From NCBI RefSeq assembly GCF_900141755.1, contig NZ_LT670844.1, positions 2,418,001 to 2,482,000 on the forward strand: a stretch of DNA of 64,000 nt, written 5' to 3'. This document shows, piece after piece, positions 16,831 through 25,548 of the stretch (its first letter is position 1; every line of letters begins with the position of its first letter). The notes under the pieces were generated by a model that searched no databases, was not told where the DNA came from, and worked only from the letters and a program-made list of their open reading frames with translations. The translations under genes and the position numbers were made by a program. This DNA comes from Bradyrhizobium lablabi (GTDB taxonomy: Bacteria > Pseudomonadota > Alphaproteobacteria > Rhizobiales > Xanthobacteraceae).

Positions 16831-16965
16831 GATCCCTCATTGTCAGCGAGCGCTCACTACAGTCAATTTGTTGCGAGCAATGTGGAACGAAAGCCAGGAT
16901 ATCATACGGAAACCTCAATCGCGCGTTGAGGTCCGTGGCCAAGACTTTTTCGGAGAATCAATAAA

Positions 16966-17190
16966 ATGGCAACGCGCGAACGACGACTGGCCGAATTCGA
17001 TGGCAACGGACAACCGCCGCCGGATCTGCCGGTGCAGGTTCTGTGCGAGGACCACAGCGGCACCTATCAGCTGCCGTTCGCCTGCCGCTTTGTCGATGGG
17101 GAATGGCGCAACCATGAGTCCGGCGGCACCGTCGAGGCGACCGTGGTCGGCTGGCGCCTGCAGCGCCCCAGGGGAACCGCGCAGCCGTAA
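16966..17190 (+). CDS. Conserved-looking small hypothetical protein
   Basis: A 74-residue soluble protein starting at an ATG preceded by CGGAGAATCAATAAA, a good ribosome-binding site. It reads MATRERRLAEFDGNGQPPPD and later YQLPFACRFVDGEWRNHES, ending VVGWRLQRPRGTAQP, with regular codon use. No domain is recognised. The strong start site and protein-like composition are the main support. It is isolated, with 247 bases of apparently non-coding DNA downstream. Confidence 0.6.
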   Translation: MATRERRLAEFDGNGQPPPDLPVQVLCEDHSGTYQLPFACRFVDGEWRNHESGGTVEATVVGWRLQRPRGTAQP

Positions 17191-17419
17191 GGGCGCGCTG
17201 TGCCAAAATGCGACGGAAACCGCCGGGAATTGCACTCAAGGCTTAAGGTTTGGAACGCGGGCGGAACGAATCGCGCCCGAATCAGCCGTGAAGCTGCGTA
17301 CCCCGATGTTCACGGCTAGATATCGGCTTCAAGCCTGGACGGCGCACCACATCCAGCGGTGCTGTGACGGCCGCAAGCCCGCGGCCGTCGATAAACATTA
17401 ACTCCCCCCGAAGACGGCC

Positions 17420-17453
17420 GTTATTTCCAGGGCGTCGTTATTTCCAGGGCGTC
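17420..17453. repeat. Exact 17-bp tandem duplication at the cupin stop codon
   Basis: GTTATTTCCAGGGCGTC occurs twice head to tail (17420-17436 and 17437-17453). The second copy encodes the last codons and the stop of the minus-strand cupin gene; the first lies just beyond it. The duplication leaves the reading frame intact. Confidence 0.9.
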
Positions 17454-17872
17454 ACTGGCGGCACCTTGTCGACGGCCGGCGGCACGTCGACGGTCTTGAA
17501 ATCGGCTGGGCTGACGATTTCGAGATACTCCATGTCGGGCGAGTAATCGAACAGGTAGTGCACGATGCCGGGCCGCTGATGCACGACGTCGCCGGCCTGC
17601 ACCAGGGTCGGCTTGTCCTCGTACATGAAGCGGGCCCAGCCCTTCATCATGATGACGATCTGGAAGTCGCATTCGTGCTTGTGCCAGCCGGTGCCTTCTT
17701 CCGGCGGCATGTCGGCATTGGCCTTGACCAGATGGCAGATCACCTGGCCGCCGGTGGCGTCCGCAATGCCGAGATCGCGGTACAGGAAGAAGTCGCGCAA
17801 ACCCCCTCCCGTGAATTCGGTATCGGTTGGTTTGACGTGGGAAAATTTGCTGACGACCGCGTGCTGATTCAT
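17438..17872 (-). CDS. Cupin domain protein
   Basis: A 144-residue single-domain cupin. The metal-binding motif GTGWHKHECDFQ places histidines at 64 and 66, and the second motif GDVVHQRPGIVHY carries H105. Small cupins of this form may be dioxygenases, isomerases or simple ligand binders, so the reaction is unknown. No signal peptide. The gene stands alone; its 3' end carries the 17-base tandem duplication. Confidence 0.85.
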   Translation of the reverse strand: MNQHAVVSKFSHVKPTDTEFTGGGLRDFFLYRDLGIADATGGQVICHLVKANADMPPEEGTGWHKHECDFQIVIMMKGWARFMYEDKPTLVQAGDVVHQRPGIVHYLFDYSPDMEYLEIVSPADFKTVDVPPAVDKVPPVTPWK

Positions 17873-18185
17873 CTCAATGCCTCCACCGCTCTTTTCGCGC
17901 GATCGCGACGATCGCCGGCGTCCAATTTTTTGGCAGCGCGGATCGGCGCGTTCGAACCATCATTGTGCTATGCGAAAATCACGCCAGCCCGGTTGCAGCG
18001 CGGCGGTTTCCACAAGCGCTGCCGCGAACACGCCGAAGCTCTTGGATCGAAGCCAAAATTTGAGCTCAACGATTTTAAGCCCGGCGTCGCCGCGGCGGCG
18101 GAGCAGGCTGTCGAAGCGGCCTGGATGGCAGCAAGTTGAGCAAGGCTGCCCGATGCTTGAGCCCTTCAAACAGGCATCTGGGTGC
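17873..18185. other. Gap without a supported gene
   Basis: The 313 bases between the cupin start and the glutathione transferase stop contain no ORF with both a convincing start and recognisable composition. A minus-strand frame at 17960-18169 is open for 69 codons but lacks any family feature. The gap holds the cupin promoter region by position. Confidence 0.5.
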
Positions 18186-18839
18186 CTAATATTCGACCTC
18201 GAGCTCCTCGATGTCGGCAGGCTCGGCTTTGGCGGCGGCGATCCATTCCACCATCTCCGGCATCGCCATGATCATGTCGGCATAGGCCTTGAGCCGGGGC
18301 TCGAGCTTGACGTCGTAGGTCGTGAAGCGGGTCACCACCGGCGCGTACATGGCGTCCGCCATGGTGCGTTCGCCATACAGGAACGGCCCGCCGGACTTGG
18401 CCAGGCATTCGCGCCAGATCGTGCAGACCCGATCGATATCGGCCTGCGCGCGCGACCAGATCTTGAAGCCGGGGAAATGACCTTTCAGATTGACCGGCAG
18501 CGAGGCGCGGAGCGTGGTGAATCCCGAATGGATCTCGCCGCAGATCGATCGGCAATGCGCCCGCAAGATGCGGTCCGCCGGCAATAGGCCGGCATCCGGC
18601 ATGACCTCGTTGAGATAGTCCGCAATCGCCAGAGTATCCCATACGGTAACGCCGTCATGGCGCAGGCACGGCACCAATATCGACGACGACAGCAAGAGGA
18701 TTTCGGCCCGCGCCGAGGCATCGTCCGGCGCGGTGATGATCTCTTCGAACTCGAGCCCGGAAAACTTGGTCAGCAGCCAGCCGCGCAGCGACCAGGAAGA
18801 ATAATTCTTGCTGCTGATGGTAAGTGTCGCTTTCGCCAT
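18186..18839 (-). CDS. Glutathione S-transferase family protein
   Basis: A 217-residue glutathione transferase. The thioredoxin-like N-terminal domain begins KATLTISSKNYSSWSLRGWL, with the active-site serine region SSWS and the glutathione-binding VPCLRHDGVTVWDTLAIADY (about 53-72); the C-terminal helical domain contains GPFLYGERTMADAMYAPVV. The start at 18839 matches relatives; the longer frame to 18914 does not. It conjugates or transfers glutathione onto an electrophile whose identity is not apparent. It is divergent from the PHB depolymerase gene. Confidence 0.92.
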   Translation of the reverse strand: MAKATLTISSKNYSSWSLRGWLLTKFSGLEFEEIITAPDDASARAEILLLSSSILVPCLRHDGVTVWDTLAIADYLNEVMPDAGLLPADRILRAHCRSICGEIHSGFTTLRASLPVNLKGHFPGFKIWSRAQADIDRVCTIWRECLAKSGGPFLYGERTMADAMYAPVVTRFTTYDVKLEPRLKAYADMIMAMPEMVEWIAAAKAEPADIEELEVEY

Positions 18840-19032
18840 TTGGCTCTTCCTCACACCTGAACGCCCGCCAGGGCCATGCGGGCACCGCTTCCCGCCGAAG
18901 CGTGCCGCGGCCAAGCGCCCATAATCTACACATTACGGGCTTTGCGCAGCAAGCGACGTGCCAATTTACAAGGCTGATTGACTCCGCTCTGGCTTCGATA
19001 TTGCATAGCAACACGGGCAGGGGCGGATCCGG

Positions 19033-20256
19033 ATGATGTCTATGATGTATCAGGCGTATCAGAACCACATGGACCTCACGGCGCCATGGCGGAGCGGGGC
19101 TGCTCATGCGCTGAAATATCTCAATCTGGTTCCGCAAGGCGTCTCCGACAAACTGTTCGGGCGGCTCGCGGCGGCGCTGGAGCTGATCTCGCGCACCTCG
19201 CTCACCTATGCGCGCCCGGCTTACGGCATCGACAAGGTGCTGGTCGGTAACCAGGAACTGGAGGTGACCGAGGAAGTCGCTTACGCGACGCCGTTCGGTT
19301 CGCTCTTACATTTCAAGAAGGAGAATTCGCCGGAGCAGCCGCGCCTGTTGCTGGTGGCGCCGATGTCCGGTCATTTTGCCACGCTGTTGCGCGGCACGGT
19401 GAAGACGCTGTTGCAGGACCACGACGTCTACATCACCGACTGGCATAACCCGCGCGACATTCCCGTCAATCAGGGCAGGTTCGGTCTCGACGATTATACC
19501 GAGCACCTCATCGACTTTCTCGATCAACTGGGCCCGCGCGCGCATATGGTCGCGATCTGCCAGCCGTCGGTATCGGCGCTGGCGGCGGCCGCGATCATGT
19601 CGGAAGACAATCACCCTGCGCGCCCTGCGACGCTGACGCTAATGGCCGGGCCGATCGATACGCGAATCCAGCCGACCAAGGTCAACGAGTTCGCCAAGAG
19701 CAAGCCGCTGAAATGGTTCGAGGACAATCTGATCAATTACGTGCCGGTGCAGTGCAAGGGCGCGTTCCGCCAGGTCTACCCGGGCTTTGTGCAACTCACC
19801 GCCTTTGTCTCGATGAATCTCGAGCGCCATATCAAGCAGCACATCGATCTCGCCGATCATCTGGCCAAGGGCGAGACGGAAAAGGCCGAGACGATCAAGA
19901 CGTTCTACGATGAATATTTCGCGGTGATGGACCTGCCCGCGGAATTCTACATCGAAACCATCCGCGACGTGTTTCAGGAACACCTTTTGCCGCAGGGCAA
20001 GCTGACCTATCGCGGCCGCCCGGTGAACCCCGCCTCGATCAAACGGATGGGCCTGATGACGGTCGAAGGCGAGAAGGACGACATCTGCTCGATCGGCCAG
20101 ACCTTGGCGGCGCAAGATCTCTGCACCGGCGTGCGCGCCTATCGCCGGGTGCATCACATGCAGGCCGGCGTCGGCCATTACGGCGTGTTCTCTGGCCGCC
20201 GCTGGAACAACGAAATCTATCCGCTGCTGCGGGATTTCGTGCACGTCAATTCGTAA
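19033..20256 (+). CDS. phaZ: Intracellular polyhydroxyalkanoate depolymerase
   Basis: A 407-residue PhaZ of the intracellular amorphous-PHB type, the usual length. The N-terminus MYQAYQNHMDLTAPWRSG and the C-terminal VHHMQAGVGHYGVFSGRRWN are hallmarks. The nucleophile motif is AICQPSV with Cys176 in place of serine, as in the Ralstonia intracellular enzyme. It releases 3-hydroxybutyrate units from storage granules in the cytoplasm. Two ATGs (19033 and 19042 region) are possible starts. No phaC or phasin gene is nearby. Confidence 0.93.
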   Translation: MMSMMYQAYQNHMDLTAPWRSGAAHALKYLNLVPQGVSDKLFGRLAAALELISRTSLTYARPAYGIDKVLVGNQELEVTEEVAYATPFGSLLHFKKENSPEQPRLLLVAPMSGHFATLLRGTVKTLLQDHDVYITDWHNPRDIPVNQGRFGLDDYTEHLIDFLDQLGPRAHMVAICQPSVSALAAAAIMSEDNHPARPATLTLMAGPIDTRIQPTKVNEFAKSKPLKWFEDNLINYVPVQCKGAFRQVYPGFVQLTAFVSMNLERHIKQHIDLADHLAKGETEKAETIKTFYDEYFAVMDLPAEFYIETIRDVFQEHLLPQGKLTYRGRPVNPASIKRMGLMTVEGEKDDICSIGQTLAAQDLCTGVRAYRRVHHMQAGVGHYGVFSGRRWNNEIYPLLRDFVHVNS

Positions 20257-20258
20257 GC

Positions 20259-20381
20259 CCGTCATTCCCCGATGTGCAATTGCACATCTGAGGGCGCGCG
20301 TGAAACGCGCGAACCCGGAATCTCGCGCCGTTGCTTCGAGATTCCGGATCGGTCCGCGTCGCGGACCGTCCGGAATGACGG
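20259..20381. repeat. Palindromic intergenic repeat, CGTCATTCC family
   Basis: Ends cccgtcattcc and ggaatgacgg, with inner cgaacccggaatctcg and cgagattccgg arms. It also contains the small palindrome gatgtgcaattgcacatc. It lies just beyond the phaZ stop. Confidence 0.85.
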
Positions 20382-20483
20382 AAGAGCGGAAGCAGTAACT
20401 CCAGGCTAGCTCCGATTTGCCCGCTACGATCGTCTCGGGTAATCAAGGACGACCGCTCAAGAGCCGTCCCGGGAGGAATAACC

Positions 20484-21281
20484 ATGAGTCTTGTATCCGT
20501 AAAAATCCGCAGTCTCGCACTCGGCGTCACCGCCGCGCTGCTGCTGGCGGGCACCGCGAGCGCGGCCGAGGTCCGGGTAATGATCTCCGGCGGACTGACG
20601 GCGGCCTTCAAGGAGCTGGTACCGGAGTTCGAGCGCACGACCGGCAACAAGGTGCTGATCGCATACGGGCCCTCGATGGGCACCACGGTCAACGCGATCC
20701 CGGTGCGGCTCGAACGCGGCGAGCCCGCCGATGTCCTGATCATGGTCGGCTATGCGCTCGGCGACCTCATCAAGCAGGGCAAGGTCAACGCCGACAGCCG
20801 CGTCGATCTCGTGAAATCGCCGATCGGGATCGCGGTGAAAGCCGGCGCGCCGAAACCCGACATCTCCTCGGCGGAATCGGTCAAGCGCGCGCTGCTGGCG
20901 GCGAAAACCATCGCCTATTCCGACAGCGCCAGCGGCGTCTATGTTTCGACTGAAATGTTCAAAAAGCTCGGCATTGCCGACGAGATGAAGGACAAGGCCA
21001 GGAAGATTCCCGCAACGCCGGTGGGTGAAATCGTGGCGCACGGTGACGCCGAGATCGGCTTTCAGCAGATCAGCGAATTAAAACCCGTCGCCGGCATCGA
21101 CATTGTCGGGCCGTTGCCCGACGCGCTGCAGCAGATCACGGTGTTTTCAGCTGGGATCGCGACCGTCTCCAAAGAGCCCGAAGCCGGAAAGGCGCTGATC
21201 AAGTTTCTGGCTTCCCCCGCCGCCCGCGACGTGATCGTCAAGAGCGGGATGGACCCGATCGCGGCTGGCGCGACGCATTAA
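20484..21281 (+). CDS. ModA-like periplasmic substrate-binding protein
   Basis: A 265-residue protein with a signal peptide (LALGVTAALLLAGTASAAEV) and a type II binding-protein fold of the molybdate-binding group: VMISGGLTAAFKELVPEFE, IAYGPSMGTTVNAIPVRLER and GEPADVLIMVG. The ATG follows CGGGAGGAATAACC. Molybdate permease genes modB and modC are absent, so this is an orphan and its ligand may be a different oxyanion or organic acid. A membrane protein gene starts 12 bases after its stop and may be co-transcribed. Confidence 0.87.
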   Translation: MSLVSVKIRSLALGVTAALLLAGTASAAEVRVMISGGLTAAFKELVPEFERTTGNKVLIAYGPSMGTTVNAIPVRLERGEPADVLIMVGYALGDLIKQGKVNADSRVDLVKSPIGIAVKAGAPKPDISSAESVKRALLAAKTIAYSDSASGVYVSTEMFKKLGIADEMKDKARKIPATPVGEIVAHGDAEIGFQQISELKPVAGIDIVGPLPDALQQITVFSAGIATVSKEPEAGKALIKFLASPAARDVIVKSGMDPIAAGATH

Positions 21282-21293
21282 GGTAATGCCAGC

Positions 21294-22139
21294 ATGAGCG
21301 CAATCGTTAGTCCCGCGGATTCACACTTTCCGAAGTTGCCATTGTGGCCGACTATCCGCCTCTCCTACGCGACTTATTTCCAGCATTTTGGGGATGGGCT
21401 GCGAATAGCCGCGCTTTGGCTGCCCGTGATTGCAACGCTTGACGGAATAGTGGGTTGGCTGCAGGCATCTTGGATGGCCGAACTGACAGCGAATCCGCAG
21501 ATGCAAGCGAAGCTGGCACAATCGATGCCCGTGGTGGTCCTTGGTAACGTCGCAGGTTTGGGTCTCACATGTGCTGCAGTCAGCATCGCGGTCGCCTGGC
21601 ACCGGTTGCTGCTTTTGAACGAAGCACCGGGTCTTAGCGGAAGCAATATCGGCACGCGTAGCCTATGGCGCTATGTTGGCATCGGCATCTTGATCAGCCT
21701 GATTGCAGCTCTCCCGGTGGCGGTCACCCTTTTGCCGATGTGGCCGCTGGGATTGTTGCCCGGCGTCGGTAGGGCGCCGGCGTTAATCGCCGTGGGTGTT
21801 CTGGCGTACATCGTCGGTGTCACGCTCGTGCTGCGCTTGTGTTTGCTTCTTCCCGCGCGCGCGGCCGGGGATTTTAATCTGACGTTCAAGGAGGCCTGGC
21901 GTCGCACCCGCGGAAATGTCTGGCGGATTTTTTGGGGCATCTTGGCCTGCGCGGTACCACCGTTCGTTCTTACCGACCTAGCTTACGTGGCTGTGATTTT
22001 GGTTCCTCTCGGAGCCGACATCAATCCCGCACAATGGGCCGCCGCCACCGCGATTGGCACATGCTGCTGGCTGCTCGCCTGGCCGATCTGGGTCGGCTTT
22101 CTCTCCCACACGTATCGACACTTTTTGAGCGCAGTGTGA
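21294..22139 (+). CDS. Polytopic membrane protein of unknown function
   Basis: A 281-residue protein with about six membrane segments, for example MPVVVLGNVAGLGLTCAAVS, VGIGILISLIAALPVAVTLL and GILACAVPPFVLTDLAYVAV. The tract FNLTFKEAWRRTRGNVWRIF before a hydrophobic segment is like uncharacterised proteins that resemble glycerophosphoryl-diester-phosphodiesterase membrane regions, but I do not assign a family. It starts 12 bases after the ModA-like gene. Confidence 0.75.
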   Translation: MSAIVSPADSHFPKLPLWPTIRLSYATYFQHFGDGLRIAALWLPVIATLDGIVGWLQASWMAELTANPQMQAKLAQSMPVVVLGNVAGLGLTCAAVSIAVAWHRLLLLNEAPGLSGSNIGTRSLWRYVGIGILISLIAALPVAVTLLPMWPLGLLPGVGRAPALIAVGVLAYIVGVTLVLRLCLLLPARAAGDFNLTFKEAWRRTRGNVWRIFWGILACAVPPFVLTDLAYVAVILVPLGADINPAQWAAATAIGTCCWLLAWPIWVGFLSHTYRHFLSAV

Positions 22140-22153
22140 GACGAGGCGTTTCT

Positions 22154-22954
22154 CTACTTTGTCCGGATCGGCGTGTCCTTCAGACCGTTATTGTCATAAG
22201 CCTTGCGCAGCACGCCGTTTGATAGGGCTTCCGTCATGAATTTGGTCACGAACGCCTGCGCCAGCGGATGATTTAATGGCACCGCCACCGCGGTCACGGT
22301 CTGTTTAAACGTTTCGTCCAGCACCCGCGTTCCCGGGATTTTCTTCGCCATGGCGTTGAGCTGGTCGCGCGACAGCGCGAAGGCATCGACCTCGCCGTTC
22401 TCGAGGAGGCCGAAGATCTCGTCATAGGTCTGATATCCCACGACCTTGGCGTTTTTCAGATGCGCTATCGCGCCGCGCATGGTGGTGGTGTTATTGACGG
22501 CGGCGACCTTGACCCCCGGCTGATCGAGCGACTTGAAATCCGTCACCGATGAACCCGGCTTCACGATGTAGGTCGCGTCAGCAACTTCATAAGTCGGCCC
22601 GAACGACATCCTGGTCTCGCGCTCTGGGTCTTTCGGCAGAAAGCTGACGTCCCAGGCGCCTTTCGATACCGCATCCGTGATCTCACCCGAATTCGGGTAG
22701 GCGACATATTCGACGGGAATACCGAGCTGCGCCGCCATCTCCTTGCCGAGATCGACTGGCACCCCGGCATATCCGCCGGCTTCGTTTTTGGTGGACCAGA
22801 ACGCGCCGCCGGCCGGCGAGATCCCGATCGCCACCCGCAGTCTGCCAGTCGGCGCGATTTCGTCCTTCAAAGCATCGGCGCGTGCGGGGCCGGCGATCAT
22901 GACCGCTACACCCAGAACGAGACCGGCGATGCGCGGCAACGACTGACCAGACAT
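22154..22954 (-). CDS. Amino-acid-type ABC transporter substrate-binding protein
   Basis: A 266-residue type II binding protein of the bacterial extracellular solute-binding family 3. The start at 22954 (MSGQSLPRIAGLVLGVAVM, preceded by AAAGGATGGAGA) gives a signal peptide cleaved near GPARA. Core blocks are GRLRVAIGISPAG, GGYAGVPVDLGKEMAAQLG and ITDAVSKGAWDVSFLPKDPE. These usually feed polar amino acids to an ABC permease, but none is adjacent. It shares the minus strand with the TPR gene, which ends 61 bases upstream. Confidence 0.9.
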   Translation of the reverse strand: MSGQSLPRIAGLVLGVAVMIAGPARADALKDEIAPTGRLRVAIGISPAGGAFWSTKNEAGGYAGVPVDLGKEMAAQLGIPVEYVAYPNSGEITDAVSKGAWDVSFLPKDPERETRMSFGPTYEVADATYIVKPGSSVTDFKSLDQPGVKVAAVNNTTTMRGAIAHLKNAKVVGYQTYDEIFGLLENGEVDAFALSRDQLNAMAKKIPGTRVLDETFKQTVTAVAVPLNHPLAQAFVTKFMTEALSNGVLRKAYDNNGLKDTPIRTK

Positions 22955-23015
22955 GAATTCTCCATCCTTTTTATTCCTCAACCCCTTGGCTCGTTATGGT
23001 CGAGCCTTCATCCCT

Positions 23016-23648
23016 TCACTTCACCCCGTAACCGTTCATTTCCTCGGTCAGGTCCTTGATCGCTTTCGACGCCGCGATGTCGGCCTTGCCGGCGGCGGCA
23101 TCGCCTTTCCTCAGTTTCGCCATTCCCCTCCCGTACAAGGAATAGGCGGACTTTGGATTGATCTGCAGGGCGGCGTTGTAGGTGGCAATGGCATCATCGA
23201 GCTTACCTTGCTTCAGATAGACGAAGCCGAGCGAGTTCAGCGTCGGCGCGGAGCCCGGCCGCAGCCGCAGCGATTCCTTGCAATCCTTCAACGCGTCGTC
23301 GAGCTTGTCGGTGATCATGCGCGTCCAGCATCGATTGTCGAAGGCATCGCTATATCGGGAATCGAGGTTGATCGCCTGATCATAATCCTGGATCGCCCGC
23401 TCATAATCGCGTCTGGAAAAATACGCGAGGCCGCGCTCGCGATAGGTAAAGGCCAGTTGTTTTGAAGACTGCGGTCCGGCTTGAAGCACGGCCGTGCAGC
23501 TATCGATCCGAAGTTCCGGCGTCACTCCGGCCTTGCCGGCACACCAATTGCGCTCCTGGTTCAGTTGCGCGACCGCGACCGTCGGCACGAGCGACGCCAG
23601 GGCTGCCGTTAAGAGCAACGCAGGCAATAAGCACTTTCGAAAACGCAT
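23016..23648 (-). CDS. Secreted TPR-repeat protein
   Basis: A 210-residue protein with a signal peptide (RFRKCLLPALLLTAALASLV, cleavage near AVAQ), a short region with cysteines (WCAGKAGVTPELRIDSC), and about three tetratricopeptide repeats (RERGLAYFSRRDYERAIQDY; LDDALKDCKESLRLRPGS; KLDDAIATYNAALQINPKS). The start at 23648 has GGAGGGG six bases upstream. The frame stays open far upstream on the minus strand, but that part is antisense to the peptide-binding-protein gene. Probably a periplasmic scaffold; partners unknown. Confidence 0.88.
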   Translation of the reverse strand: MRFRKCLLPALLLTAALASLVPTVAVAQLNQERNWCAGKAGVTPELRIDSCTAVLQAGPQSSKQLAFTYRERGLAYFSRRDYERAIQDYDQAINLDSRYSDAFDNRCWTRMITDKLDDALKDCKESLRLRPGSAPTLNSLGFVYLKQGKLDDAIATYNAALQINPKSAYSLYGRGMAKLRKGDAAAGKADIAASKAIKDLTEEMNGYGVK

Positions 23649-23855
23649 GTCCCCTCCGCGGCCGAAGCACAAGCATATCAGTGAACCGAAGGAAGTCACC
23701 AGAGGGACCACAGCGGGAAAACCGTTCGCAGCAACGTCACGAAGCTTTAAAAATCGACAGCTGTCCAATTTTTGGTCGCCCTTTGTCGACAGTTTCGCCT
23801 TGCGGCAAGCATTGCCACCATGTGAGCCTCGGCTCGAACCATCATAGGGTAACTC

Positions 23856-25403
23856 ATGCTGAAGAAAATCATGCTCGGCCTCGTTATGATCCTTGGCGCA
23901 AGCGCCGCGCTGGCGCAGCAGCCAAAGCCGGGGGGCGTCGTCAACGCCGTGATCCAGCCGGAGCCGCCCGGCCTGATGCTGGCGATGATCCAGAATGGCC
24001 CGACCCAGATGGTGTCCGGCAACATCTTTGAAGGGTTGTTGCGCTACAGCCCGAAACTGGAGCCGCTGCCCGGGCTGGCCGAAAGCTGGACCGTCAGCGA
24101 TGACGCCAAGGTCTACACCTTCAAGCTCAAGCCGGGCGTGACCTGGCATGACGGCAAGCCGTTCACCTCGGCCGACGTGCTGTTCTCGCTTGAGATGCTC
24201 AAGGAGACCCATGCGCGGGCGCGCAACAATCTGGTGCAGGTCGAAAAGGTCGAGGCGCCGGACGATCTGACGGTGGTCTTCACTTTGAAACAGCCGTTCG
24301 GCCCATTCCTCGGCATCTTCGAAGTCGGCTCGATGCCGATCGTCCCAAAACATCTTTATGCGGGAACCGACTTCAAGACCAATCCCTACAACAACGCGCC
24401 GATCGGAACCGGTCCGTTCATGTTCAAGGAATGGCAGAAGGGCTCCTTCATCCACCTCGTTAAAAATCCGAACTATCACGTCAAGGGCAAGCCCTATATC
24501 GACGAGATCTACTGGCAGATCATCCCGGATGCCGCGGCGCGTGCGGTGGCGTTTGAGACCGGCAAGATCGACGTGCTGCCCGGCGGCGCGGTGGAAAATT
24601 TCGATGTGCCGCGGCTGAGCAAGCTGAAAGATACCTGCGTCACCGGCGCCGGCTGGGAGTTCTTCAGCCCGCTCTCCTGGTTGTGGCTCAACAATCGCGC
24701 AGGCCCGACCGCCGACAAGCGGATTCGCCAGGCCATCATGTATGCGATGGACCGCGACTTCGCCAAGGACGTGATCTGGAACGGGCTCGGCAAGGTCGCG
24801 ACCGGCCCATCGGCCTCCAGCATCAAGTTCTATACCGACGACGTGCGGAAATATCCTTATGACCCGGCCAAGGCCAAGGCGCTGTTGAAGGAAGCCGGCT
24901 ACAACGGCGAGAAGATCCGGATGCTGCCGCTGCCTTATGGCGAGACCTGGCAGCGCTGGGGTGAAGCCGTGAAGCAGAACCTGCAGGACGTCGGCTTGAA
25001 TATCGAAACAATTGCCACCGACGTGCCCGGCATGAACCAGAAGATCGGCGACTGGGATTACGACATCGCCTTCACCTATCTCTATCAGTATGGCGATCCC
25101 GCGCTCGGCGTCGGCCGCAACTATATCTCGAGCCAGATCATCAAGGGCCAGGTGTTCAACAATGTCGAGGGCTATTCCAACCCCGAGATCGACAAGCTGT
25201 TTGCCGACGGCGCGGTCGCGACGCCCGATTCGAAGCGCAAGGAGATTTACGACAAGGCGCAGAAAATCCTGGTCGAAGACGTGCCGGTGGCGTGGATGCT
25301 GGAATTGCAATTTCCGACCATCACAAGGTGCAAGGTCAAGGACCTGATCACGACGGCGATCGGCGTCAATGACGGCTTTCGCGATGCCTGGATCGACAAG
25401 TGA
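23856..25403 (+). CDS. Peptide/nickel-type ABC transporter substrate-binding protein (family 5)
   Basis: A 515-residue DppA/OppA-family binding protein of standard length with a signal peptide (IMLGLVMILGASAALAQQPK). Typical blocks are NIFEGLLRYSPKLEPLPGLA, YTFKLKPGVTWHDGKPFTSA and DKRIRQAIMYAMDRDF. Such proteins bring peptides, opines or other bulky ligands to an ABC permease. No dppB, C, D or F genes follow; the next gene is kup on the opposite strand. Ligand unknown. Confidence 0.92.
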   Translation: MLKKIMLGLVMILGASAALAQQPKPGGVVNAVIQPEPPGLMLAMIQNGPTQMVSGNIFEGLLRYSPKLEPLPGLAESWTVSDDAKVYTFKLKPGVTWHDGKPFTSADVLFSLEMLKETHARARNNLVQVEKVEAPDDLTVVFTLKQPFGPFLGIFEVGSMPIVPKHLYAGTDFKTNPYNNAPIGTGPFMFKEWQKGSFIHLVKNPNYHVKGKPYIDEIYWQIIPDAAARAVAFETGKIDVLPGGAVENFDVPRLSKLKDTCVTGAGWEFFSPLSWLWLNNRAGPTADKRIRQAIMYAMDRDFAKDVIWNGLGKVATGPSASSIKFYTDDVRKYPYDPAKAKALLKEAGYNGEKIRMLPLPYGETWQRWGEAVKQNLQDVGLNIETIATDVPGMNQKIGDWDYDIAFTYLYQYGDPALGVGRNYISSQIIKGQVFNNVEGYSNPEIDKLFADGAVATPDSKRKEIYDKAQKILVEDVPVAWMLELQFPTITRCKVKDLITTAIGVNDGFRDAWIDK

Positions 25404-25427
25404 GCCGTGACGGCCACGTTGCGGGCT

Positions 25428-25536
25428 TCATCCTTCGAGACGCCGCGCAAGAGCGCGGCTCCTCAGGATGAGGTCTAGACCCTCATGGTGAGGAGCGCGG
25501 CAAACGCCGCGCGTCTCGAACCACGAGGCCGTTGGA
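25428..25536. repeat. Palindromic repeat, CATCCTTCGAGACGC family
   Basis: Left arm catccttcgagacgccgcgc and right arm gcgcgtctcgaaccacgag are imperfectly inverted, with an inner pair ctcctcaggatgag / ctcatggtgaggag. It sits between the convergent binding-protein and kup genes and shares words with 3541-3586. Confidence 0.8.
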
Positions 25537-25548
25537 GGCGCGAAGAAT

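Noticed and set aside
17960..18169. 69-codon minus-strand ORF between the cupin and glutathione transferase genes
   Set aside because: No recognisable domain and no good ribosome-binding site; arginine and cysteine content is like random frames here.
20484..21281. ModA-like protein considered as part of a molybdate transporter
   Set aside because: No modB or modC; the neighbour is an unrelated polytopic protein. Left as an orphan ModA-like protein.
23649..25310. Long minus-strand extension of the TPR gene, opening a 764-codon frame
   Set aside because: The upstream 550 codons are exactly antisense to the peptide-binding-protein gene. The TPR gene has its own signal peptide and a strong ribosome-binding site at 23648.
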